NCBI GenBank assembly: GCA_025965295.1
Contig: JAOPXF010000516.1
Location: forward strand, 1-6,402
Direction of reading: 5' to 3'
Source of the DNA: Nocardioides sp.
GTDB taxonomy: Bacteria > Actinomycetota > Actinomycetes > Propionibacteriales > Nocardioidaceae
DNA: 6,402 bases
Position numbers and translations under genes: made by a program. Within the stretch, counting starts at the first letter, position 1; each line of letters starts with the position of its first letter. The notes below the pieces were generated by a model. The model saw only the letters and a program-made list of their open reading frames with translations, was not told where the DNA came from and did not search any database. Below, piece after piece: positions 1 through 5,641 of this stretch.

Positions 1-125
1 GTCGTCAGCTGCCAGGGGTCGTCCTTCGTGCCATCGGCCATGCCAGCAGTGTGACGCGCGACGCGGACCCCGCGCGAACTTTCCGACCGGAACCGGCATC
101 GGACTGGACAAGCAACCGTTCGAAC

Positions 126-131
126 AAGGGA
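126..131 (+). promoter_or_regulatory. Ribosome binding site deciding the start of the secreted protein
   Basis: AAGGGA lies six bases before the ATG at 138. The same frame stays open upstream to a GTG at 51, but that start has no comparable site and would bury the signal peptide behind 29 polar residues. The ATG at 138 is therefore the better start. Confidence 0.7.
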
Positions 132-137
132 AAAGTC

Positions 138-956
138 ATGCACCAGTCACGAGTCCTGCTGTCCGTCGCCGTCGCGGCGGCCCTGGGAGCCACCGTCCTC
201 ACCGCCGGGTCGGGTGCCGCGGCCGAGGGTCACGCACCGCGGCAGGCGAACAAGGCGGGCAAGCCCTACACGGTCACCGCCAAGGCCGATCGGGCCGAGC
301 TGGTGCTCGGCCAGAAGGTCACGATCAAGGGCAAGGTCTCGCCCGCGGCGGCCGGCAAGACCGTCCTGCTCCAGCAGAAGATCGACGACAACCCCTGGAA
401 GGACCAGAAGACCGCCACCATCAAGAAGAGTGGTCGCTACCAGGTCTCCGACAAGCCCACGACGATGAACGCGCGCAAGTATCGCGTCGTCAAGGCCGCG
501 AGCAACAAGCACCGCAAGGGCATCAGCAAGCCGATCGCCGTCGGCGTCTACCAGTGGCACGACGTCTACGACCTGCAGGAGCGCGCCAGCGACTCGATGT
601 ACCAGGCGCGGACCGTGGACATCAACACCGTCGAGTTCCCGAAGTCGCTCGTCGGCTACGTGTACGACAACGACGAGGACCCGACCGGCTTCATCGACTA
701 CAACCTCGAGCGCCAGTGCACGACGCTGAAGGCGACGTACGGCATGTCCGACGACGCCGACACCGGCTCCTCGGCCAAGATCGACGTGGTCGGCGACGGG
801 ACCCAGCTCTACACCGGCACCTTCGCGCTGCTCGAGTCCCAGGCGAGGACGATCGACATCCGCGGCGTCTTCCGGCTGGCGTTCCAGTTCCAGTCGCTGA
901 CCACCGAGCACCCGCGTCCGGCGGTGGGCTCTCCCCGGGTGCTCTGCAGTTTCTGA
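138..956 (+). CDS. Secreted protein with Ig-like N-terminal part and NPCBM-like C-terminal domain
   Basis: A 272-residue exported protein. Residues 1-29 form a signal peptide: a short basic start (HQSR), a hydrophobic alanine/valine/leucine core and an Ala-Ala-Ala cleavage region near 27-29. Residues 44-137 are a lysine-rich beta-type segment (TVTAKADRAELVLGQKVTI pattern) that resembles the bacterial Ig-like sandwiches found in actinobacterial exoproteins. Residues 155-272 resemble the NPCBM/NEW2 putative carbohydrate-binding fold: a VEFPKSLVGYVYD start, a DDADTGSSAKIDVVGDG core with LYTGTF, then TIDIRGVFRL. Two cysteines, C194 and C270, could form a disulfide. No catalytic motif or membrane anchor is visible, so a surface glycan-binding or wall-associated role is an inference. 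The gene ends 31 bases before prfB. The domain names rest on pattern recognition and were not checked by a search. Confidence 0.8.
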   Translation: MHQSRVLLSVAVAAALGATVLTAGSGAAAEGHAPRQANKAGKPYTVTAKADRAELVLGQKVTIKGKVSPAAAGKTVLLQQKIDDNPWKDQKTATIKKSGRYQVSDKPTTMNARKYRVVKAASNKHRKGISKPIAVGVYQWHDVYDLQERASDSMYQARTVDINTVEFPKSLVGYVYDNDEDPTGFIDYNLERQCTTLKATYGMSDDADTGSSAKIDVVGDGTQLYTGTFALLESQARTIDIRGVFRLAFQFQSLTTEHPRPAVGSPRVLCSF

Positions 957-973
957 GCCTCCCGGCGAGCCGG

Positions 974-979
974 TAGTCT
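974..979 (+). promoter_or_regulatory. Candidate -10 box of a leaderless prfB promoter
   Basis: TAGTCT fits the actinobacterial TANNNT -10 consensus and ends eight bases before the GTG start of prfB. TTCTGA at 951-956, overlapping the stop of the preceding gene, is a weak -35 match (3 of 6) with 17-base spacing. Transcription would start at or next to the GTG. No Shine-Dalgarno lies within reach of that GTG. Confidence 0.5.
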
Positions 980-987
980 CGACTCTT

Positions 988-2106
988 GTGGCAGGCACGG
1001 ACTACGACCAAGAGATCAAGGCGCTCCAGGCGACCATGTTCACCATCGAGCAGGTGCTCGACATCGGTGAGATGCGCAAGGAGATCGCCGACCTCGGCGA
1101 GCAGGTGGCCGCCCCCGACCTGTGGGACGACCAGGCGAACGCGACCCGGGTGACCGGTCGGCTCTCCGCCCTCCAGGGCGAGGTCGACCGGTTCGAGGGT
1201 CTCGCCGCGCGCATCGAGGACCTGGCGATCATGGTCGAGCTCGGACAGGAGGAGGGCGACGCCGAGGCGCTCGCCGACGCCGAGCGTGAGCTGGCCCGGA
1301 TCAAGAAGTCCGTCGAGGTCCTCGAGGTCCGCACGCTGCTCAACGGCGAGTACGACGCCCGCGAGGCGCTGATCTCGATCCGCGCGGGCGCCGGTGGCGT
1401 CGACGCCGCCGACTTCGCCGAGACCTTGATGCGGATGTACGTCCGGTGGGCTGAGCAGCACAAGTACCCCGTCGAGGTCTACGAGACGTCGTACGCCGAG
1501 GAGGCCGGGCTGAAGTCGGCCACCTTCGCGGTCCACGCGCCGTACGCCTACGGCACGCTGTCGGTCGAGGCCGGCACCCACCGGCTGGTGCGGATCAGCC
1601 CGTTCGACAACCAGGGTCGCCGCCAGACCAGCTTCGCCGCGGTCGAGGTGGTCCCGGTGCTGGAGCAGACCGACGAGATCGACGTGCCCGACGAGGAGAT
1701 CCGGGTCGATGTCTACCGCTCCGGCGGCCCCGGCGGCCAGTCGGTCAACACCACCGACTCCGCGGTCCGGCTCACGCACATCCCGACCGGCACGGTCGTC
1801 TCCTGCCAGAACGAGAAGAGCCAGCTCCAGAACAAGGCCAGCGCCATGGTCGTGCTCAAGGCCAAGCTGCTCGCGCTCAAGAAGGCCGAGGAGAAGGCCC
1901 ACCTCGACGGGCTGCGCGGCGACGTCCAAGCGTCGTGGGGCGACCAGATGCGCAACTACGTGCTGAACCCCTACCAGGTCGTCAAGGACCTGCGCACCGG
2001 CTACGAGGTCGGCAACCCGACCGCGGTCTTCGACGGCGACCTCGACGGCTTCCTCGAGGCCGGCATCCGCTGGCGCCGGGGCGCCGACCAGGCCGAGTCC
2101 AACTGA
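988..2106 (+). CDS. prfB: Peptide chain release factor 2
   Basis: A 372-residue class I release factor that recognises UAA and UGA stop codons on the ribosome and triggers hydrolysis of the peptidyl-tRNA ester. Diagnostic motifs are present: the RF2-type SPF tripeptide at 204-206 (RF1 has PxT there) and the catalytic GGQ at 249-251 inside RSGGPGGQSVN, followed by the conserved THIPTG and CQNEKSQ segments. Residues 1-115 form the coiled helical N-terminal domain with the conserved LWDD stretch at 45-48. Length is normal for the family. The frame is continuous from the GTG, so the autoregulatory +1 frameshift at an early in-frame UGA, known in E. coli, is absent. The GTG has no Shine-Dalgarno, and a TANNNT box just upstream suggests a leaderless message. 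In Actinobacteria prfB commonly sits near ftsE, ftsX and smpB, which agrees with ftsE at the right edge. Confidence 0.98.
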   Translation: MAGTDYDQEIKALQATMFTIEQVLDIGEMRKEIADLGEQVAAPDLWDDQANATRVTGRLSALQGEVDRFEGLAARIEDLAIMVELGQEEGDAEALADAERELARIKKSVEVLEVRTLLNGEYDAREALISIRAGAGGVDAADFAETLMRMYVRWAEQHKYPVEVYETSYAEEAGLKSATFAVHAPYAYGTLSVEAGTHRLVRISPFDNQGRRQTSFAAVEVVPVLEQTDEIDVPDEEIRVDVYRSGGPGGQSVNTTDSAVRLTHIPTGTVVSCQNEKSQLQNKASAMVVLKAKLLALKKAEEKAHLDGLRGDVQASWGDQMRNYVLNPYQVVKDLRTGYEVGNPTAVFDGDLDGFLEAGIRWRRGADQAESN

Positions 2107-2117
2107 CCGGGGACGTC

Positions 2118-2564
2118 GTGGACAGCCCCGTCGGGACCTTCGAGGAGCTGCGCGACCGGCTCGAGCGGGTCCTCGGCGAGCTCGTCAAGGACGACTTCCT
2201 GATCGTGGGGGAGCCGCCGCCGTCGCCCGAGAGGCCGCGCGGGCTGCTGTGCAGGAAGCCGACCCCGCCTCCGGTGCGCTACGTGCAGTTCCGCGACGAT
2301 GGGGAGTGGTTGTACGGCGAGTGCGTCGGCGCAGCCCTCTTCGGGGGCGACTGGCAGGTGACCCCGGAGCAGCACCAGCGGATCCGGGCGCTTGGTTGGC
2401 TCGCCCCGGGCGACCCGGACGACAGCGGCAGCCAGCCGTCGTACCCGAACTACTGGCGAGTGCTGCCCCGCGCCGACAACGCGGCGATGGCGTCGCTGGG
2501 GTCGGGTGCACTCGAGGTGCTCGGCGTCGAGCCCTCAGCCGTGGAGTGGCGCCGCGATCGCTGA
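2118..2564 (+). CDS. TY-Chap/YbjN-like small protein downstream of prfB
   Basis: A 148-residue soluble protein starting at a GTG with GGGGA (2109-2113) just upstream, 11 bases after prfB and probably cotranscribed with it. An amphipathic helix (residues 7-24) precedes a beta segment at 53-74 (RYVQFRDDGEWLYGE), then TPEQHQRIRALGW at 82-94, then PNYWRVLP at 110-117 and a final helix. This order resembles the TY-Chap (type III secretion chaperone/YbjN-like) N-terminal domain, which is common in Actinobacteria. The family is thought to be chaperone-like, and no enzyme motif is visible. Its last 30 bases overlap the tail of the convergent EspG-like gene. Any functional link with the secretion-type genes beyond it is an inference. 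The frame stays open upstream inside prfB, but the codons there are a shadow of prfB. Confidence 0.8.
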   Translation: MDSPVGTFEELRDRLERVLGELVKDDFLIVGEPPPSPERPRGLLCRKPTPPPVRYVQFRDDGEWLYGECVGAALFGGDWQVTPEQHQRIRALGWLAPGDPDDSGSQPSYPNYWRVLPRADNAAMASLGSGALEVLGVEPSAVEWRRDR

Positions 2565-3212
2565 TCCTGCCGCCAGCTCGTCGTCACTCGGCAGCACGGT
2601 CGACAGCACGCGGTAGACGAACGTGTTCGACGCCGGCCGCAGGGTGCCCGTGACCGGGTCGGCCAGGCGGATGCCGTCGGCGCCGTCGACGGCGCGCAGG
2701 TGACGTCCGCCTCCGTCCCAGGCGAGTCTCAGGTCCCACGCGTGGTCGGCGCCGACCCGCGCCAGGCCGGCGCCACGGACCTCCGGATCCTCGGCCACGA
2801 GGTCGCCGAGCCGGTCCGTGTCCGGGTCCGTGTCGGGGTCCGCCGCGATCGGCCGCTCGTGGCGCCGAGGCCGCATCCGGGTGAGCCGGACCAGGGACGC
2901 GGTGAGGAACGCCGGGTCGAGGGTCATCAGCTGATGGAGACCGGGGCGTACGCCGAGCAGCAGCGCGAGGGTGTCCGGGCCGAGCCAGCCGCGGTGCTCG
3001 AGCCGGACGGTGGACCCGGCCACGACCAGGCTCAGCCTGACCACGGGCGCCGCGAGCGCCCCGAGGGCGGCGTCGAGCGCTCCGGAGGCGAGGGCGAGCT
3101 CGAGGTCGGGATGGGTGGCGCCCCGGCGATCGGCCGCGGCGGCGAGGAGGCTCGCCAGGCCGTCGTCGTCGAGGCGCACGGAGCGACTCTCGCCGTCGAG
3201 GTCAACGAGCAT
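2535..3212 (-). CDS. EspG-like protein, putative ESX chaperone
   Basis: A 225-residue soluble protein and the last gene of the minus-strand operon. The ATG at 3212 has a good Shine-Dalgarno (GGGGAG, 3220-3225, seven bases away) and overlaps the previous gene by 11 bases. Longer in-frame starts near 3299 would lie deep inside the neighbour and are unlikely. Residues 33-110 (ALASGALDAALGALAAP, then VRLSLVV, then the TLALLLGVRPGLHQLMTL region) resemble the central part of the EspG family, which in mycobacteria binds PE/PPE substrates of type VII secretion. At 225 residues it is shorter than typical EspG. An Asp-Pro-Asp-Thr linker at about 125-133 splits it in two. The C-terminal half carries WDLRLAWDGGGRHLRA. 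The EspG assignment is tentative. That the gene is real is supported by its coupling and its ribosome binding site. Confidence 0.75.
   Translation of the reverse strand: MLVDLDGESRSVRLDDDGLASLLAAAADRRGATHPDLELALASGALDAALGALAAPVVRLSLVVAGSTVRLEHRGWLGPDTLALLLGVRPGLHQLMTLDPAFLTASLVRLTRMRPRRHERPIAADPDTDPDTDRLGDLVAEDPEVRGAGLARVGADHAWDLRLAWDGGGRHLRAVDGADGIRLADPVTGTLRPASNTFVYRVLSTVLPSDDELAAGSAIAAPLHG
2813..2841. repeat. 12-bp tandem repeat, about 2.4 copies
   Basis: GGTCCGTGTCCG at 2813-2824 is followed by GGTCCGTGTCGG at 2825-2836 and a partial GGTCC at 2837-2841. The period is a multiple of three, so it encodes a repeated Asp-Pro-Asp-Thr unit in the linker of the EspG-like protein. Copy number could vary between strains without breaking the frame. 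Confidence 0.8.
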
Positions 3213-3687
3213 CGGCGGACTCCCCGCTCGCGCCTTCCGAGCCGGCGCCGGGTCGCCACTGTTGGGCCACCTCGGCACAGACGTCGGCGAGCTCGTCATA
3301 GCGCCAGGTGTCGACGGTGGCGGTGAGGGTGTGCCCGACGTCGTCGACCAGCACGAACCACTGCTCCATCGTCAGCGCCTCGCCTCCCGGTCCGGCGTGG
3401 TGGGCCAGTCGGCGGCCGCCGGAACGACCGCCGATCTCCAGGCGTTCGAGGTCGACCAGCAGGTAGTCGTCGAGGACCCGGGGGAGCAGCTCGTCGGTGC
3501 CGGCCTGCCAGTCCCGGAAGGAGATCCCGGCGGTGGTCACGGCGGTCAGCACGAGATTGGCCCGGAAGCGGCCCGGGTCGGTCGGGTCGACGGGTTCGCG
3601 GGCCACCCAGGTGATGTCCGGGCCCGGGGGTGTCACCGTCTCCCAGGTCCCGGGGGCCGCCGGGGCGGGGGAGGGTGCCTCACTCAT
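3202..3687 (-). CDS. Mog1/PsbP-fold (LpqN/DUF1795-like) protein
   Basis: A 161-residue protein without signal peptide, lipobox or membrane segment, so probably cytoplasmic. After a Pro/Ala-rich start, residues 14-60 (TWETVTPPG, then FRANLVLTAV), the helix LLPRVLDDYL at 67-76, the strands LERLEIGGRSGGRRL and the MEQWFVLVDDVGHTLTATV hairpin at 107-125 follow the beta/alpha order of the Mog1/PsbP superfamily. That superfamily includes the LpqN lipoproteins and DUF1795. A final helix, YDELADVCAEVAQQW, closes the fold. The ATG lies in an ATGAGTGA junction with the membrane-protein gene, an 8-base overlap with no separate Shine-Dalgarno, so translation is probably coupled. DUF1795 proteins of type VI systems (EagR) are chaperones for membrane-inserting effectors. 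A similar role here is only an inference from the neighbouring glycine-zipper protein. Confidence 0.8.
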   Translation of the reverse strand: MSEAPSPAPAAPGTWETVTPPGPDITWVAREPVDPTDPGRFRANLVLTAVTTAGISFRDWQAGTDELLPRVLDDYLLVDLERLEIGGRSGGRRLAHHAGPGGEALTMEQWFVLVDDVGHTLTATVDTWRYDELADVCAEVAQQWRPGAGSEGASGESADAR

Positions 3688-4036
3688 GACGGTCGCCGCG
3701 GCGCGAGGCCGCCACGTGCAGGGGGCGGTACCACCGCGGCTCCAGCCAGCCGGGCACCGGGAGCGGCAGGACGGCGTACGCGAGCCAGAGCACGAGCGCG
3801 GCGAGGAGGAGGAGCCCGAGCGGGGTGGCGGCCGACGAGCCGCGCGCGAGGACGAGGGCGCCGGCCAGCAGGAGGGCGACCCCGATCAGGGGCCAGAGGA
3901 CCAGCACGTTGCGGCGGGCGAACGCCGTGGTGCGCGGACCGGCCCAGGCGCGGGCCGACCGCGACCGGCCCAGCCGTTGCCAGGTGTTCCAGGCGAGCAG
4001 CGCGAGGCCACCCAGCACCATCACGACGGAGGCCAT
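3680..4036 (-). CDS. Small three-helix membrane protein, candidate immunity protein
   Basis: A 118-residue integral membrane protein. Hydrophobic segments lie at residues 3-19, 44-63 and 72-92. An Arg-rich loop (20-43, RLGRSRSARAW and FARR) separates the first two, and a polar tail with WLEPRWYRPLHV follows the third. By the positive-inside rule the 20-43 loop is probably cytoplasmic. The ATG at 4036 lies five bases after the stop of the glycine-zipper protein, and its own Shine-Dalgarno is weak, so reinitiation after that gene is likely. A second ATG at residue 6 is an alternative start. No known family is recognised. Being the first gene after a probable membrane-active effector makes an immunity role plausible, because type VII effectors that damage membranes are known to be paired with small multi-helix immunity proteins. 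It could equally be an unrelated accessory membrane protein. Confidence 0.8.
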   Translation of the reverse strand: MASVVMVLGGLALLAWNTWQRLGRSRSARAWAGPRTTAFARRNVLVLWPLIGVALLLAGALVLARGSSAATPLGLLLLAALVLWLAYAVLPLPVPGWLEPRWYRPLHVAASRRGDRHE

Positions 4037-4041
4037 CTCGG

Positions 4042-5244
4042 TCAGTCCCAGAAGGAGACGGCGTCTCCGACGTCGGAGAGGGCGTCGCCCACGTCGTCCG
4101 CGGCACCTCCGGCCCAGTCCACGGCAGCGTCCGCCGCGTCGCCGACCGGGTCCAGCACGGCCTGCCCGAGCTCGCTGCCCGCGAACCCGCCGACGGCGCC
4201 ACCCACCACACCGCCGACGACGCCGCCCACGACCGTCCCGACTCCGGGGCAGATCGCCGTGCCGATCGCTCCTCCGGCCCAGGCCCCTCCCTGCGCGCCG
4301 GCCCAGGCGCCTGCGGCCGTGGTGGCCCCCATCGTGGTCGCCCGGGTGGCCCGCTCCGTGGTGTCCAGCGACGGGTCGTCGGCATCCGCCTGCCACTGGT
4401 CCCAGCCGGCCGTGAGCGCGGTCACCGCGGTGCCCGCGCGGCTGGCGTACTTGCCCGCGGTGGCCCAGCGGTTGCGGGTCGCCGCCTGGTAGGACTTGGC
4501 GTGCCAGCTGTCGCTGCGTCCCGCGGCCCGGGCCCGCTGCCAGAAGCTCAGGCCGCGCGCGGTCCCGAAGGATCCGTTGTTGCGCGGCTGGAAGACGCCG
4601 TACCGACCGCTGACCTTCCAGCGGATCCCGGCGCCAGCCGCGAGACCACCCAACCCGAACAGCCAGCCCCCGATGTCCACGGGGTCGGCGAAGTCCGGAG
4701 GAGCAAAGCCCAGGCGCTCCATGAGCTTCTCGACGAAGCCGTTGCCGGTCGACCGGGCGATCCCGTCGCCGAGGTTCCTGTGGGCCTCCTGCTCCTTGGT
4801 GCGGGCGGACTGCGCGATCTCCACCGCCTCGTTCCAGGCGTCGACCTTGCGGTTGTGTGCGGCCACCTCCGCCGCGCTCAGCGCGTCCGGGGTCTCCGGG
4901 CGCAGCACCTGGGTGCCGTTCACCGAGACACCGCCGGCGGCCGCGACGCCGCGGGCGTTCGCCATCCGGGTCTCGACCACGGCCAACTCGCCGGAGAAGT
5001 CGTTGAGGGCCTTCTCGATCGCCTCGATCCGGTCGGCCAGGTCGCGCAGGTCGCGGTCGGTGGCGTCCATCCGGGCTTCGAAGGCGGCGCCCGCCTGGCC
5101 GCGCCAGGAGCCGGCGAGCGAGCGGGCCCTGGCCACCCCGGACTCCGCGTTCTCGACGGCGGAGCGGACCGTGGCAGCCTGGTCGGCCGCGCCGGCGCAG
5201 GCGGCGGGATCGCCGTACACCTCGGTGTCGAGCACGTCGCTCAT
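4042..5244 (-). CDS. WXG100-domain protein with C-terminal glycine zipper, putative type VII effector
   Basis: A 400-residue protein. Residues 1-100 form a helical hairpin of WXG100/LXG type, with the turn motif W47-R48-G49 followed by QAGAAFEARM and a long second helix. Another helical stretch (121-160) leads to a hydrophobic glycine-rich patch at 191-206. A Trp/Tyr/Arg-rich middle (210-285) precedes a strong glycine-zipper region (about 305-360) with VVGG repeated three times and then AVGG. The acidic C-terminus has VGDA at 367, 385 and 392 and ends in SFWD. WXG domains direct export through type VII (ESX) systems, and glycine zippers often line or insert into membranes. I therefore infer a secreted membrane-active effector, but no enzymatic toxin domain is recognised. 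The ATG overlaps the previous stop as ATGA, and GGGG lies just upstream. It could instead be a structural ESX substrate. Confidence 0.85.
   Translation of the reverse strand: MSDVLDTEVYGDPAACAGAADQAATVRSAVENAESGVARARSLAGSWRGQAGAAFEARMDATDRDLRDLADRIEAIEKALNDFSGELAVVETRMANARGVAAAGGVSVNGTQVLRPETPDALSAAEVAAHNRKVDAWNEAVEIAQSARTKEQEAHRNLGDGIARSTGNGFVEKLMERLGFAPPDFADPVDIGGWLFGLGGLAAGAGIRWKVSGRYGVFQPRNNGSFGTARGLSFWQRARAAGRSDSWHAKSYQAATRNRWATAGKYASRAGTAVTALTAGWDQWQADADDPSLDTTERATRATTMGATTAAGAWAGAQGGAWAGGAIGTAICPGVGTVVGGVVGGVVGGAVGGFAGSELGQAVLDPVGDAADAAVDWAGGAADDVGDALSDVGDAVSFWD
4186..4233 (-). other. Glycine-zipper core (VVGG repeats) in the effector-like protein
   Basis: Codons 338-353 encode Val-Val-Gly-Gly three times followed by Ala-Val-Gly-Gly. 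This regular four-residue spacing puts glycines on the faces of a helix and is typical of tightly packed transmembrane or oligomerising helices. It sits inside a wider low-charge Ala/Gly/Val region at residues 305-360. Confidence 0.75.
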
Positions 5245-5540
5245 GGCCCCAGCAGCCCCTCGCGCTGCCGCATGGCACCCGAGACCGCCTGGTCGGTGCC
5301 CGTGAAGTCGGTGAGGGTGGCGCTGGTCGAGCTCGACAGCGACCCGAGGTGCTGTGCCAGCCCGGCCACGGCGCTCGCCAGGCTCGCGAGGGCTTCGGCG
5401 ACTTCACCGGAGGACGCCCCGGCGTCGGGGGCCTGGTCGAGGTCGGGAGCCCGGTCGAACAGTGTCTGTCCTGTCGTGTCCAGGAGGTCCACGATCTGCT
5501 GGAGGTCGCCGGGGTGCACCTCGACGTCGGACGAGCTCAT
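5241..5540 (-). CDS. Small WXG100/EspC-like helical protein with FxxxD motif
   Basis: A 99-residue, mostly helical protein without signal peptide. Two helices (about 10-30 and 44-92) are joined by an Asp/Ala/Pro loop (DRAPDLDQAPDAGASS). The size, the Ser/Ala-rich second helix and the ending TLTDFTGTDQAVSGAM match the EspC/WXG100 type of type VII cargo. The usual W-x-G turn is missing, as in EspC-like proteins. F79 and D83 form FxxxD, a variant of the YxxxD/E export signal. Its stop overlaps the start of the WXG-domain effector by four bases (ATGA), so the two are probably made in matched amounts and may pair. A purine-rich GGAGGGGG at 5553-5560 lies 12 bases before the ATG, rather far. An in-frame ATG at 5630 would add 30 residues but has no ribosome binding site, and the last codons before 5540 (AGG, AAA, AGA, CCA, CCT) look non-coding. 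Confidence 0.85.
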   Translation of the reverse strand: MSSSDVEVHPGDLQQIVDLLDTTGQTLFDRAPDLDQAPDAGASSGEVAEALASLASAVAGLAQHLGSLSSSTSATLTDFTGTDQAVSGAMRQREGLLGP

Positions 5541-5641
5541 AGGTGGTCTTTTCCCCCTCCGGGCCGGTCCCAATCCTCCGTTCTGCGGCGCCGGGCCCTG
5601 TCCCGCTTGCGGCGGCAGCGGCCCGCTCATCAGGCGGAGGG
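5541..5641. other. Intergenic gap between lipoprotein gene and secretion-type operon
   Basis: This 101-base stretch is the largest gap in the minus-strand block and the natural place for a promoter of the five downstream genes. I see the purine-rich GGAGGGGG near 5553-5560 on the minus strand, but no TANNNT hexamer in a convincing position and no clear terminator hairpin. Whether the lipoprotein is cotranscribed with the operon is undecided. Confidence 0.5.

Noticed and set aside
1..54. Possible 3' end of an upstream plus-strand gene (17 codons, stop at 52-54)
   Set aside because: Too short to recognise, and all frames in this stretch are about equally plausible. It cannot be supported from the window.
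147..998. A 283-codon minus-strand frame opposite the secreted protein gene
   Set aside because: The product is Val/Gly/Arg-rich with no recognisable features, while the plus strand has a signal peptide and a ribosome binding site.
988..1110. Programmed +1 frameshift in prfB
   Set aside because: No in-frame UGA occurs near codon 25. The frame is continuous, with a normal N-terminal domain.
691..1929. A 412-codon minus-strand frame opposite prfB
   Set aside because: It is opposite an unmistakable release factor gene and has a low-complexity product. It is a shadow.
3680..5407. A 575-codon minus-strand frame that would fuse the membrane protein to upstream sequence
   Set aside because: Only the last 118 codons look like protein. 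The part before 4036 is an Arg/Gly-rich shadow of the WXG-domain gene in another frame.
5541..5630. N-terminal extension of the FxxxD small protein from an ATG at 5630
   Set aside because: No ribosome binding site, a Pro/Gly-rich product and rare codons just before 5540. The ATG at 5540 fits the family length.
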